NCBI RefSeq assembly: GCF_025336545.1
Contig: NZ_JAODBU010000007.1
Location: forward strand, 124,001-188,000
Reading direction: 5' to 3'
From: Eubacterium_U album
GTDB lineage: Bacteria > Bacillota > Clostridia > Lachnospirales > Lachnospiraceae
Length of the DNA: 64,000 bases
The position numbers were made by a program, and so were the translations under genes. A model generated the notes under the pieces. The model had not been told where the DNA came from and ran no database searches. It saw nothing but the letters and a program-made list of their open reading frames with translations. Of the stretch, positions 17,508 through 25,234 are shown piece after piece (within the stretch, counting starts at the first letter, position 1; each line of letters opens with the position of its first letter).

Positions 17508-18995
17508 ATGAATAATGAAGTAGCATCAATTTTAGAAGCAATAAAGATACATGCGAAAGAAACTCCTGATAAATTATGTGCCGGGGATAAGAAAAAATCA
17601 GCAACCTACAGCGAATTTTGGGATATGATTCAAAGGGCAGCGACATATTTGAAAAATAGTGGAGTAAGAAAGGATTCCATCGTCGTAATAAGAGGAGTTC
17701 AGAAGGTGGAATATCTTGTGGCAGCACTTGGAATACAGTTAGCAGGAGCTGCATATCTTCCTCTTGAAAAAGCAGTAAAAGATGATAGAATTCTTGAAAT
17801 TATGAAGTTTGTTGAGGCAGATGTTTATGTGGCAGAAAAACCTGTGAATAATGAAAATGTGAAAAATATAAGCTTAAAAGAATTGCTTAAAATTGTGACG
17901 GATAAGACAAGCCCAATAGAAACATTTGAAATGCCTAAGTCGAATCAGTTGGCCGAGATTTTATTTACAACAGGTACAACAGGAAAATCAAAAGGAATAG
18001 AAGTTACATTTAAGACAGATATTGCTATTGCACAAAATGTTATAGACAGCGTTGAAATGGGCAAAGATGAGGTGGAATTGCTTTCAACTCCGATTAATCA
18101 TTCTTTAGCAATTAGAAGATTTTATGGAGCAATGTACAATGGAAGTACAGCCATTTTGACAGATGGTTTTGTATTTGTGGAAGATTTCTTTAAGCTGCTT
18201 GATAATTATAAAATTACAGCTATTACATTTGTTCCTGCAATATTAGATATGGTTTTAAAATTTGCAAAAGATAGATTTGCAACATATGACAGTCAGTTTA
18301 ATTATATTCAAATGGGTTCAGCACCATTGTCAGAAGCAGATAAGGAATTATTAACTAAGATGTTTCCTACTGTAAGACTTTACAACACATATGGTGCTAC
18401 AGAATCAGGGTGTACAGTAATCCTTGAATTTAATAAATATGCTGATAAGAAAAACTGTATCGGAAGAACTACAGTTAATACTACAATTTTCTTTGTGGAT
18501 GAAAATAGAAACGAGATTGAAGCATCATTTAAAAATCCGGGATACATGGCATTTAAAGGTGACATGAATATGCGTGGATATTACAAAGAACCTGAAATTA
18601 CAAAAGAGGCATTGGAGAATGGAAATATTTATACAAATGATTTAGGATATGTTGGAGATGATGGACTCGTATATCTTCTTGGCAGAAAAGGAGATGTTAT
18701 TAACATGGGTGGACTAAAGATTGCTCCTACGGAAATAGAAGAAGTTGTTGTAACGCATGAAAAAATCAAAGATTGCGCATGTATTCCTATTAAAGATGAA
18801 ATTACAGGTGAAGCACCAAAACTTTTTGTCGTAATGAATGAAGGATGCGAATTTGATCAGAAAGAAATTGCAAAATTTATGCTAAATAAGCTTGAAGCGT
18901 TTAAAGTACCAAAGGTTTTTGAAGTTATAGATGAAATACCAAGAACTTTTAATGGAAAAATTATAAGAAAAAAATTAAAAGAATTGAATAAGTAA
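17508..18995 (+). CDS. Class I adenylate-forming ligase (acyl-CoA/acyl-ACP synthetase-like)
   Basis: 495 residues, full-length ANL-superfamily enzyme that activates a carboxylic acid as an acyl-AMP and passes it to a thiol. Core motifs: LFTTGTTGKSKGIE (P-loop, about 152-165), YNTYGATESG (about 296-305), NDLGYVGDDGLVYLLGRKGD (about 380-400), and the C-terminal PRTFNGKIIRKKL with the catalytic lysine. Substrate unknown. The neighbouring free carrier protein (19052) is the likely acceptor, as DltA loads DltC. RBS AGGAG before the ATG. An importer lies upstream and an esterase downstream; no condensing enzyme is nearby. Confidence 0.88.
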   Translation: MNNEVASILEAIKIHAKETPDKLCAGDKKKSATYSEFWDMIQRAATYLKNSGVRKDSIVVIRGVQKVEYLVAALGIQLAGAAYLPLEKAVKDDRILEIMKFVEADVYVAEKPVNNENVKNISLKELLKIVTDKTSPIETFEMPKSNQLAEILFTTGTTGKSKGIEVTFKTDIAIAQNVIDSVEMGKDEVELLSTPINHSLAIRRFYGAMYNGSTAILTDGFVFVEDFFKLLDNYKITAITFVPAILDMVLKFAKDRFATYDSQFNYIQMGSAPLSEADKELLTKMFPTVRLYNTYGATESGCTVILEFNKYADKKNCIGRTTVNTTIFFVDENRNEIEASFKNPGYMAFKGDMNMRGYYKEPEITKEALENGNIYTNDLGYVGDDGLVYLLGRKGDVINMGGLKIAPTEIEEVVVTHEKIKDCACIPIKDEITGEAPKLFVVMNEGCEFDQKEIAKFMLNKLEAFKVPKVFEVIDEIPRTFNGKIIRKKLKELNK

Positions 18996-19051
18996 CAAAT
19001 ATGTGATAGATATATATGTATATAAAAAATTGCCATGAGGAGGAAGATGAA

Positions 19052-19273
19052 ATGAGAGATGAAGTTATTGAAATTTTAGCAATGATTAATCCAGCAATTG
19101 ACGCTGAAGATGAAGACCTAAATATTGCAGAAGATCTTGACTCTATGGATATCATCGCATTAATTGCTGAACTTGAAGATAAGTTTGATATCGAAATCAC
19201 AATGGAAGAAAAGACAGAAGAAAACTTCCAGAATGTAGATACTTTAGTTGAAATGATTAAGCGTTTACAGTAA
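19052..19273 (+). CDS. Acyl/peptidyl carrier protein
   Basis: 73 residues, very acidic, four-helix carrier-protein pattern. The phosphopantetheine attachment Ser is S31 in EDLDSMDIIALIAELEDKF. The start at 19052 is chosen for its GGAGGA RBS (about 19039-19044) and because the upstream in-frame ATG at 19016 adds a non-homologous tail. It lies 56 bases after the adenylate-forming ligase and presumably accepts its acyl group. It is not in a fatty-acid gene cluster, so it is more likely dedicated (DltC-like in size) than the housekeeping AcpP. A long hairpin follows. Confidence 0.88.
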   Translation: MRDEVIEILAMINPAIDAEDEDLNIAEDLDSMDIIALIAELEDKFDIEITMEEKTEENFQNVDTLVEMIKRLQ

Positions 19274-19310
19274 TTTAAAATAACAAAATAGGAAAAAGGA
19301 AAACAAAAAG

Positions 19311-19364
19311 AGCCAAGCGAATTATTTTTATGAAAAATAAAAATAATTGAACTTGGCTTGTTTA
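19311..19364 (+). terminator. Long hairpin after the carrier protein gene
   Basis: AGCCAAG (19311-19317) pairs with CTTGGCT (19352-19358), and the inner AATTATTTTTAT pairs with ATAAAAATAATT. Tail TGTTTAATAT. Terminator or processing site before the esterase. Confidence 0.7.
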
Positions 19365-19382
19365 ATATAAAGAGGAAAAAAG

Positions 19383-20177
19383 ATGGCAATTATTGATTAT
19401 AATTTTATGTCTCAATCACTAATGCATCCCACAACAGTCAAACTAGTTATGCCTTGTAATAATAAGCCTGAATATGTAATGATTTTTTTGCATGGAGTGT
19501 TAAGTGATGCTAATAATTGTGTTAGTAATATGGATGTGCAGGGAATGGCTGATAGATATAAAGTAGCATTTATAATTCCAAGCTGCGGAAACAGTTTTTA
19601 CATAGATCATGGAGTAGCATTTGGAAATTATGGAAAATTTGTAGGCACAGAACTTCTTGAGAGAATGAGAAAGCAATTCAGTCTTCCAATGGACAGGGAA
19701 CACACCATTATTGCAGGATTCTCAATGGGAGGATATGGTGCAATAAGAAACGGTGCAAAATATTGTGATACATTTGGCACCGTAATAGGTTTATCTTCGG
19801 CATGCCTATATGAAAAATCAGTCAATGAACTTAATAAAGGAAAATTTGGTTATTACAAATTACAAATGTTTGATAAGGTCTTTAAGGAAAAATCAGTTCC
19901 GGGTAATTTTAGTGAAAATTACAAATATGTAATTGAAGAGAAATTAAAGAAAGGCAAAAAATTACCTTTCTTTTACATTTCATGTGGCAGGGAAGAAGAA
20001 CTTAGACAGATTAACACTGAATTTGTTAATTATTTAAAAGAATTACATGTAAAATGTTATTACAATTTATCTCACGGCGAACATAATTGGCAATTGTGGT
20101 CTAGGGAAATAGATAAGGCTCTTATGTATGTTACCGGTGGTGAAGGTGAAAATAGTTTTGTGGGTAAAGGTGTATAA
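19383..20177 (+). CDS. Alpha/beta-hydrolase esterase (esterase D / EstA-like)
   Basis: 264 residues, no signal peptide, so cytoplasmic. Nucleophile elbow GFSMGGYG with Ser114. An oxyanion-loop FLHGVLSDANNCV occurs near residue 36, and the catalytic His is probably the one in SHGEHNWQLW near 238. This group cleaves short acyl esters such as tributyrin, acetylated sugars and S-formylglutathione. It ends the ligase/carrier cluster and could release or edit the acyl group, but that is inference. RBS AGAGGAAAAAAG before the ATG. Confidence 0.85.
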   Translation: MAIIDYNFMSQSLMHPTTVKLVMPCNNKPEYVMIFLHGVLSDANNCVSNMDVQGMADRYKVAFIIPSCGNSFYIDHGVAFGNYGKFVGTELLERMRKQFSLPMDREHTIIAGFSMGGYGAIRNGAKYCDTFGTVIGLSSACLYEKSVNELNKGKFGYYKLQMFDKVFKEKSVPGNFSENYKYVIEEKLKKGKKLPFFYISCGREEELRQINTEFVNYLKELHVKCYYNLSHGEHNWQLWSREIDKALMYVTGGEGENSFVGKGV

Positions 20178-20633
20178 AAATAATGAAAAAAATTGAAATT
20201 AGGAAAATGACATATACAGAAAAAAGGTATTGGGACTAAATGAAAATTGCTGTAATGACGATGAATTAAATTTGTGTCTCGTAAAGGAATTATAATTTGT
20301 ATAATTGTATTGCAGAAATTAGTCATGCAGTAATATTAAATATAATCAATATATCTATACAGAAAAATCAAAATAAAATATTAAATAAAATCAAGGATGT
20401 TTTAGAACAAACATAGAGTTAAAGGGCTTTTGACAAAATTATAAAAATAAATTTAGTCTTATGAGTATTCAAATGTTGACATTGAAATAATTTGTGAGTA
20501 AAATTTATCTTATGGGTCGAGTAAAGTATATACGAGACTAAATAAAGTGCAATAGCAATCAGAGATAACTTGCCTTTTGCAGGGCACCAATCCTTACTGA
20601 TAGTATTACACAGATAAATCGGAGGAAAAAAAT
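20178..20633 (+). other. Long intergenic region upstream of ilvE
   Basis: 456 bases. The first 300 are AT-rich with no gene supported. A near-consensus promoter lies at 20476-20504. The resulting leader of about 120 bases can fold: ATCAG (about 20559) with CTGAT (about 20598), enclosing TTGCC/GGGCA. No T-box motif or known riboswitch core is recognised. Confidence 0.6.
20476..20504 (+). promoter_or_regulatory. Promoter for ilvE
   Basis: TTGACA (20476-20481), 17-base spacer, TAAAAT (20499-20504); close to consensus. Confidence 0.8.
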
Positions 20634-21659
20634 ATGGACAAGAAGAATATTGATTGGTCAAATTTAGGTTTTGGTTATGTTCAGACAGAAAAGAGATTTG
20701 TCTCAAATTTTAAAGATGGTAAATGGGATGATGGTCAGTTAACTGATGATGCAACAGTTGTTATCAGTGAATGTGCTGGTGTATTACAGTATGCACAGAC
20801 ATGTTTTGAAGGAATGAAAGCTTACACAACAGAAGATGATCGTGTAGTAATATTCAGACCTGATTTAAATGCAAAGAGAATGGAAGACTCAGCAAAGAGA
20901 CTTGAAATGCCGGTCTTCCCTCAGGATAGATTTGTAAAAGCAATTGAAGAAACAGTAAAGGCTAATTTAGATTATGTACCACCATATGGTTCAGGTGCTA
21001 CATTGTATATCAGACCTTATATGTTTGGAAGCTCATCAGTTATTGGTGTAAAACCGGCTGAAGAATATCAGTTCAGAGTATTTACAACACCTGTTGGACC
21101 ATACTTCAAAGGTGGCGCAAAGCCTATCACAATCAAAGTAAGTGATTTTGACAGAGCAGCACCTCATGGTACAGGTCATATCAAAGCCGGACTTAATTAT
21201 GCTATGAGTTTACATGCAATCGTTACAGCCCATGCAGAAGGATTTGACGAAAATATGTACTTAGATGCAGCAACAAGAACAAAGGTTGAAGAAACAGGTG
21301 GAGCTAACTTTATATTTGTTACAAAAGACAACACAGTAGTTACTCCTAAGTCAAACAGTATTCTTCCTTCAATCACAAGACGTTCATTAATGTATGTTGC
21401 AGAACATTATTTAGGGCTTAAAGTTGAAGAAAGAGAAGTATATTTTGATGAAGTAAAAGATTTTGCAGAATGTGGTCTTTGTGGTACAGCAGCAGTAATC
21501 TCACCTGTAGGAAAGATTAATGACCATGGTAAGGAAATCTGTTTCCCAAGTGGAATGGAAGAAATGGGACCTATTACTAAGAAATTGTACGATACATTAA
21601 CAGGAATTCAGATGGGAAGAATTGAAGCTCCTGAAGGATGGTTATACGAAATTAAATAA
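20634..21659 (+). CDS. ilvE: Branched-chain amino acid aminotransferase
   Basis: PLP enzyme interconverting Leu/Ile/Val and their 2-oxo acids. 341 residues, class IV aminotransferase fold. Recognisable stretches: YAQTCFEGMKAY, RMEDSAKRLEMP, LYIRPYMFGS, the PLP lysine in HIKAGLNYAMS (about residue 184), and VEETGGANFIFV. Length fits the long (YbgE/eukaryote-like) BCAT subgroup. RBS GGAGG directly upstream, strong promoter at 20476, own terminator at 21697-21733: monocistronic and well expressed. Confidence 0.96.
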   Translation: MDKKNIDWSNLGFGYVQTEKRFVSNFKDGKWDDGQLTDDATVVISECAGVLQYAQTCFEGMKAYTTEDDRVVIFRPDLNAKRMEDSAKRLEMPVFPQDRFVKAIEETVKANLDYVPPYGSGATLYIRPYMFGSSSVIGVKPAEEYQFRVFTTPVGPYFKGGAKPITIKVSDFDRAAPHGTGHIKAGLNYAMSLHAIVTAHAEGFDENMYLDAATRTKVEETGGANFIFVTKDNTVVTPKSNSILPSITRRSLMYVAEHYLGLKVEEREVYFDEVKDFAECGLCGTAAVISPVGKINDHGKEICFPSGMEEMGPITKKLYDTLTGIQMGRIEAPEGWLYEIK

Positions 21660-21696
21660 AAGTATATAATCTAAAAAATAATATACAAGTTAAAAG

Positions 21697-21733
21697 ATGC
21701 AGTTGTGGACGAGTGTTTGCAGCTGCATTTTTG
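21697..21733 (+). terminator. Terminator of ilvE
   Basis: ATGCAGTTG (21697-21705) pairs with CAGCTGCAT (21720-21728) followed by TTTTT. Confidence 0.8.
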
Positions 21734-21896
21734 ATTTTAAATGACCACTTTATTTCTTGATAATTAATTTGATTAATTATATACTTAAGTTGCAACAGCA
21801 AAGTATGAATACAATAGTAAGAATTTGAAGTTTTGATAAAAATTAAATTACGAAAGAATAGGAGTGACAGGTTGTAACCTGAGAAGATAGAAAATT

Positions 21897-22451
21897 ATGC
21901 AAAATAAAGACAAATGTATTGCTATATTTAAAACATTTATGAAAATTGGAGCGTTTACTTTTGGTGGTGGATATGCGATGTTACCTATGATTGAACGTTC
22001 CATGGTTCAACAGAAAAAGTGGATTACAGAAGAAGAAATGACAGATATGGTTGCAATTTCAGAAGCAACTCCGGGACCGATAATGGTGAATCTTGCTACA
22101 TTTGTAGGAAGTAAAATCGCAGGAGTGCCGGGAGCAATAATGGCTACATTAGGAGTGATTGTTCCATCATTTTGTGCAATAACAATTATAGCTATGTGTA
22201 TGAGACAAATAAGTGATATGATGCTTGTAAAATACGCTTTTGTTGGAATAAGAGCTGCGGTTTTAGTATTAGTTGTAAAAGCGATAGGAGTTGTTTATCG
22301 TGGATGCAATAAAAGTGTATTTGCTTATATAATAATGGGACTGGCATTGTTGTTGGTTGCATTTTTTAATGCTAATGCAATAATGGTACTTATAATAGCA
22401 GCAATATTAGGAATAGTGTATTCAAAACCATGGAAAGGGGAAGATAAATGA
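21897..22451 (+). CDS. chrA: Chromate-transporter (CHR) family subunit 1
   Basis: 184 residues, about five or six membrane helices. Family marks at the N-terminus: FMKIGAFTFGGGYAMLPMIE, then ISEATPGPIMVNLATFVG. It is a half-length CHR protein that works as a pair with the next gene (short-chain CHR type). Such pairs export chromate in some bacteria, but in gut Firmicutes the true substrate is not known. The stop overlaps the next ATG (ATGA). Upstream, AGGAG (about 21860) is followed by a small hairpin CAGGTT/AACCTG before the start. Confidence 0.9.
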   Translation: MQNKDKCIAIFKTFMKIGAFTFGGGYAMLPMIERSMVQQKKWITEEEMTDMVAISEATPGPIMVNLATFVGSKIAGVPGAIMATLGVIVPSFCAITIIAMCMRQISDMMLVKYAFVGIRAAVLVLVVKAIGVVYRGCNKSVFAYIIMGLALLLVAFFNANAIMVLIIAAILGIVYSKPWKGEDK

Positions 22452-23017
22452 TATATTTAAATTTATTTATTAACTTTTTCAAAATTGGTCTTTTTACCTT
22501 TGGTGGCGGATATGCAATGATTCCCATGATACAGGAACTTGTACTTAGCAACAAATGGATGGACACAAAGCAAATGGTAGATTTTATTGCAATCAGCGAA
22601 ACTACACCAGGACCGCTTGCAATTAATATGTCAACTTATGTTGGATATGAGGTCGCAGGAATACCAGGAGCAATCTGCAGTACATTTGCAGTAGCATTAC
22701 CATCATTCATAGTTATTATTCTTGTCGCAGGAGCTTATAAAAAATTTAAAGATAATAAAGTCGTTGTTGCAGTGATGAACGGAATAAAACCGGCAGTCGT
22801 AGGACTTGTCGGAGCAGCGGTTTTATCTGTTGCAGGAAATGTATTTACCGTTGGAAACTCAGTTTCAAAAATATTAACATCGGATAATCTTATATCATTA
22901 ATAATAGTTATTACGTCAGCAGTTATGGCGATAAAAAAGAAAAATCCGGTAATCATTATATGTATTGGAGCCTTGTTGGGCATTATATTAAAATTTGCAG
23001 AAAGCATAATAATGTAG
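22448..23017 (+). CDS. chrA: Chromate-transporter (CHR) family subunit 2
   Basis: 189 residues. Same fold as the preceding gene: FFKIGLFTFGGGYAMIPMIQ and ISETTPGPLAINMSTYVGYEVAG. Starts four bases inside the previous gene, so the two are coupled and presumably form a heterodimer. No metal-responsive regulator is adjacent. 50 bases later the MoxR gene begins, possibly on the same transcript. Confidence 0.9.
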   Translation: MIYLNLFINFFKIGLFTFGGGYAMIPMIQELVLSNKWMDTKQMVDFIAISETTPGPLAINMSTYVGYEVAGIPGAICSTFAVALPSFIVIILVAGAYKKFKDNKVVVAVMNGIKPAVVGLVGAAVLSVAGNVFTVGNSVSKILTSDNLISLIIVITSAVMAIKKKNPVIIICIGALLGIILKFAESIIM

Positions 23018-23067
23018 AACTGCAAATTAATTGTTTAAATCTTAAAATAAAAAATTAGGAGGGTTTT

Positions 23068-24015
23068 ATGGAAAATTTATACGACAAAGCAAGCGAAATT
23101 TTAAATCAGGTAAAACAGGCGGTTGTTGGCAAAGATGATGCAATAGATAATATATTTGCGGCAATTTTAGCCGGTGGACATATTTTGATAGAAGATATGC
23201 CTGGAGTAGGAAAAACAACAATAGCTTTATCATTTGCAAAAGCAATGGGAATATCAAAGAAAAGAATACAGTTTACTACGGATATTATGCCGTCAGATTT
23301 GGTAGGTTTTTCAATTTATGATAACGAAACAAAATTATTTAAATATCAGTCAGGAGCTTTGATGTGTAATTTATTTTTGGCGGATGAAATAAATAGAACA
23401 TCACCGAAAACACAGGCAGCGTTATTAGAGGTAATGGAAGAAAAACAGATAACAGTAGATGGTGTTACAAGAAGTCCGGGGAAACCATTTGTTGTAATTG
23501 CAACAGAAAATCCGGAAGGCTCAGCGGGTACACAACCGTTGCCGGATTCCCAATTAGACAGATTTATGATTTGCATTCACATGGGGTATCCGTCAGTTGA
23601 TGAGGAAGTAGAAATTTTAAAAAGAAGACAAAAAGGAAATCCAATAGAAAATGTAAGACAGGTTTGTACTGTAGAAGATATTATTGCAATGCAAAATGAA
23701 ATAAATGATATTTATATACATGATTTAGTATTTGATTATATTGCAAGGCTTGCAAAAGCAACGAGAGAAGATGAATTACTTAAAGCAGGCTTAAGTCCAA
23801 GAGGAACAGTTGCACTTGCAGGTATGAGCAGGGCATTAGCATGGATGGACAAAAGAAATTATGTTATTCCTCAGGATGTAAGCAATGCATTTGAGCCGGT
23901 TGCATTACATCGAATTACATTAAGCACAAAAGCAAAAGTAGGAAATGTAAAAAAAGAAAGCATTACAAAGAAAATAGTGGCACAGGTTAAAGCACCAATT
24001 GTTAGAAATAAGTAG
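23068..24015 (+). CDS. MoxR-family AAA+ ATPase
   Basis: 315 residues. Walker A DMPGVGKTT (K49), Walker B LFLADEINR (about 109-117), sensor region VIATENPEGSAGTQPLPDSQLDRF, and an AAA lid domain. MoxR ATPases act as chaperones that activate a partner protein. Here the gene order MoxR, DUF58, transglutaminase is the standard conserved module. RBS AGGAGGG upstream. Confidence 0.95.
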   Translation: MENLYDKASEILNQVKQAVVGKDDAIDNIFAAILAGGHILIEDMPGVGKTTIALSFAKAMGISKKRIQFTTDIMPSDLVGFSIYDNETKLFKYQSGALMCNLFLADEINRTSPKTQAALLEVMEEKQITVDGVTRSPGKPFVVIATENPEGSAGTQPLPDSQLDRFMICIHMGYPSVDEEVEILKRRQKGNPIENVRQVCTVEDIIAMQNEINDIYIHDLVFDYIARLAKATREDELLKAGLSPRGTVALAGMSRALAWMDKRNYVIPQDVSNAFEPVALHRITLSTKAKVGNVKKESITKKIVAQVKAPIVRNK

Positions 24016-24025
24016 AGAGGACGCT

Positions 24026-25120
24026 ATGATAAAAAGATTAATAGAGTATATTATTTTGATTCTACTTACGATAATATTATTTTTCTTATACGATGATGAG
24101 ATAGTAGGAATGATGCTTGTTATGGAGATAGTGTATTTACCGGTTTCTGTTATTTATATAAATTTGTGCAAATTATTTGTAAATGTACAAATGAAAAATT
24201 TGCAGCCTGTTGTAGAAAAAAATGAAAAATGTTCAATATTATTTGAAACAAGCAGTAAAGCATTTATTCCTTCGGTAAATATTGTGCTAAACATAGCTGT
24301 CAAAAACAGATTTACGGGAAAAAGTAAAAAGATAAAATTACGTGGGAAAACAAATGGAAAAAATAAGAATGAAATATATTATGACGTTGAGTTTAACCAG
24401 TTCGGAAGCGTAATTATCTCATTTGACAGTTATGAAGTACTAGATTGGTTTGGCATTTTTTCTTTAAAGAAAAAAGTCGAAGAGAAAGAAAATATATTAA
24501 TATATCCGGAATTAAAACTTGTAAATGTAGAGGTAAAACAAAGTACAAGAAAATTTATAACTGAGGCGGACTATTATTCTACATATGAATCAGGAGATGA
24601 CCCGTTAGAAACTTATCAGATAAGAGAATATAGAGAACAGGACTCAATACATGATATACATTGGAAACTATCAGCAAAAAATGACAAGCTTCTTGTTAAA
24701 GAAAGGGGAAAACCTGAAGGGTGTGCAGTGTTGATATGGGTTGATTTCTGTGGCAATAGCAAAGATAAAAAAAGCATAATTGAATCAATAGAAATTGCAA
24801 CCGATATTTCATTTTCACTGCTTCAGGAAAAATGCAACAATGTGGTTTCATGGTATGACGGACAAAGATTGAAAACAGTTAATTTTAAGATAACATCATT
24901 GGAAAATTTATACCAAATGCTAAACGAAATATTGATTACAGATGTACACAAACTGCAGGAAGAAAATAGTTATGCATTAAATGATAAATTAGAAAAAGAA
25001 AACTATAGCACTGTCATAGAAATGAAATCTAATGGAATTATAAAAATTAATGATAGTGAACTTAGAATAACGAAAAACAAGAATAAAATACAATGGAAAA
25101 AATTATATTTTGAAGTATAA
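24026..25120 (+). CDS. DUF58 domain protein
   Basis: 364 residues from the ATG at 24026 (RBS AGAGAGGA); a TTG start at 23999 would overlap the MoxR gene. Two N-terminal membrane helices (about 8-25 and 31-50), then a beta-rich region and the DUF58 signature EYREQDSIHDIHWKLSAKNDKLLVKE near residues 205-230, followed by a degenerate von Willebrand A-like segment. Known partner of MoxR ATPases. The role in this organism is unknown; in other bacteria the trio is linked to envelope and surface-protein functions. Confidence 0.92.
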   Translation: MIKRLIEYIILILLTIILFFLYDDEIVGMMLVMEIVYLPVSVIYINLCKLFVNVQMKNLQPVVEKNEKCSILFETSSKAFIPSVNIVLNIAVKNRFTGKSKKIKLRGKTNGKNKNEIYYDVEFNQFGSVIISFDSYEVLDWFGIFSLKKKVEEKENILIYPELKLVNVEVKQSTRKFITEADYYSTYESGDDPLETYQIREYREQDSIHDIHWKLSAKNDKLLVKERGKPEGCAVLIWVDFCGNSKDKKSIIESIEIATDISFSLLQEKCNNVVSWYDGQRLKTVNFKITSLENLYQMLNEILITDVHKLQEENSYALNDKLEKENYSTVIEMKSNGIIKINDSELRITKNKNKIQWKKLYFEV

Positions 25121-25234
25121 AAAACAAATTTATATTAATAAAATTGTCTGAATTATGTTTTAAAATAAAATAGTAAAATAGTTTATTACTAATTTTAAAA
25201 TTAGCAAATTTCGTTGAAAGGCTTATATAAAATT

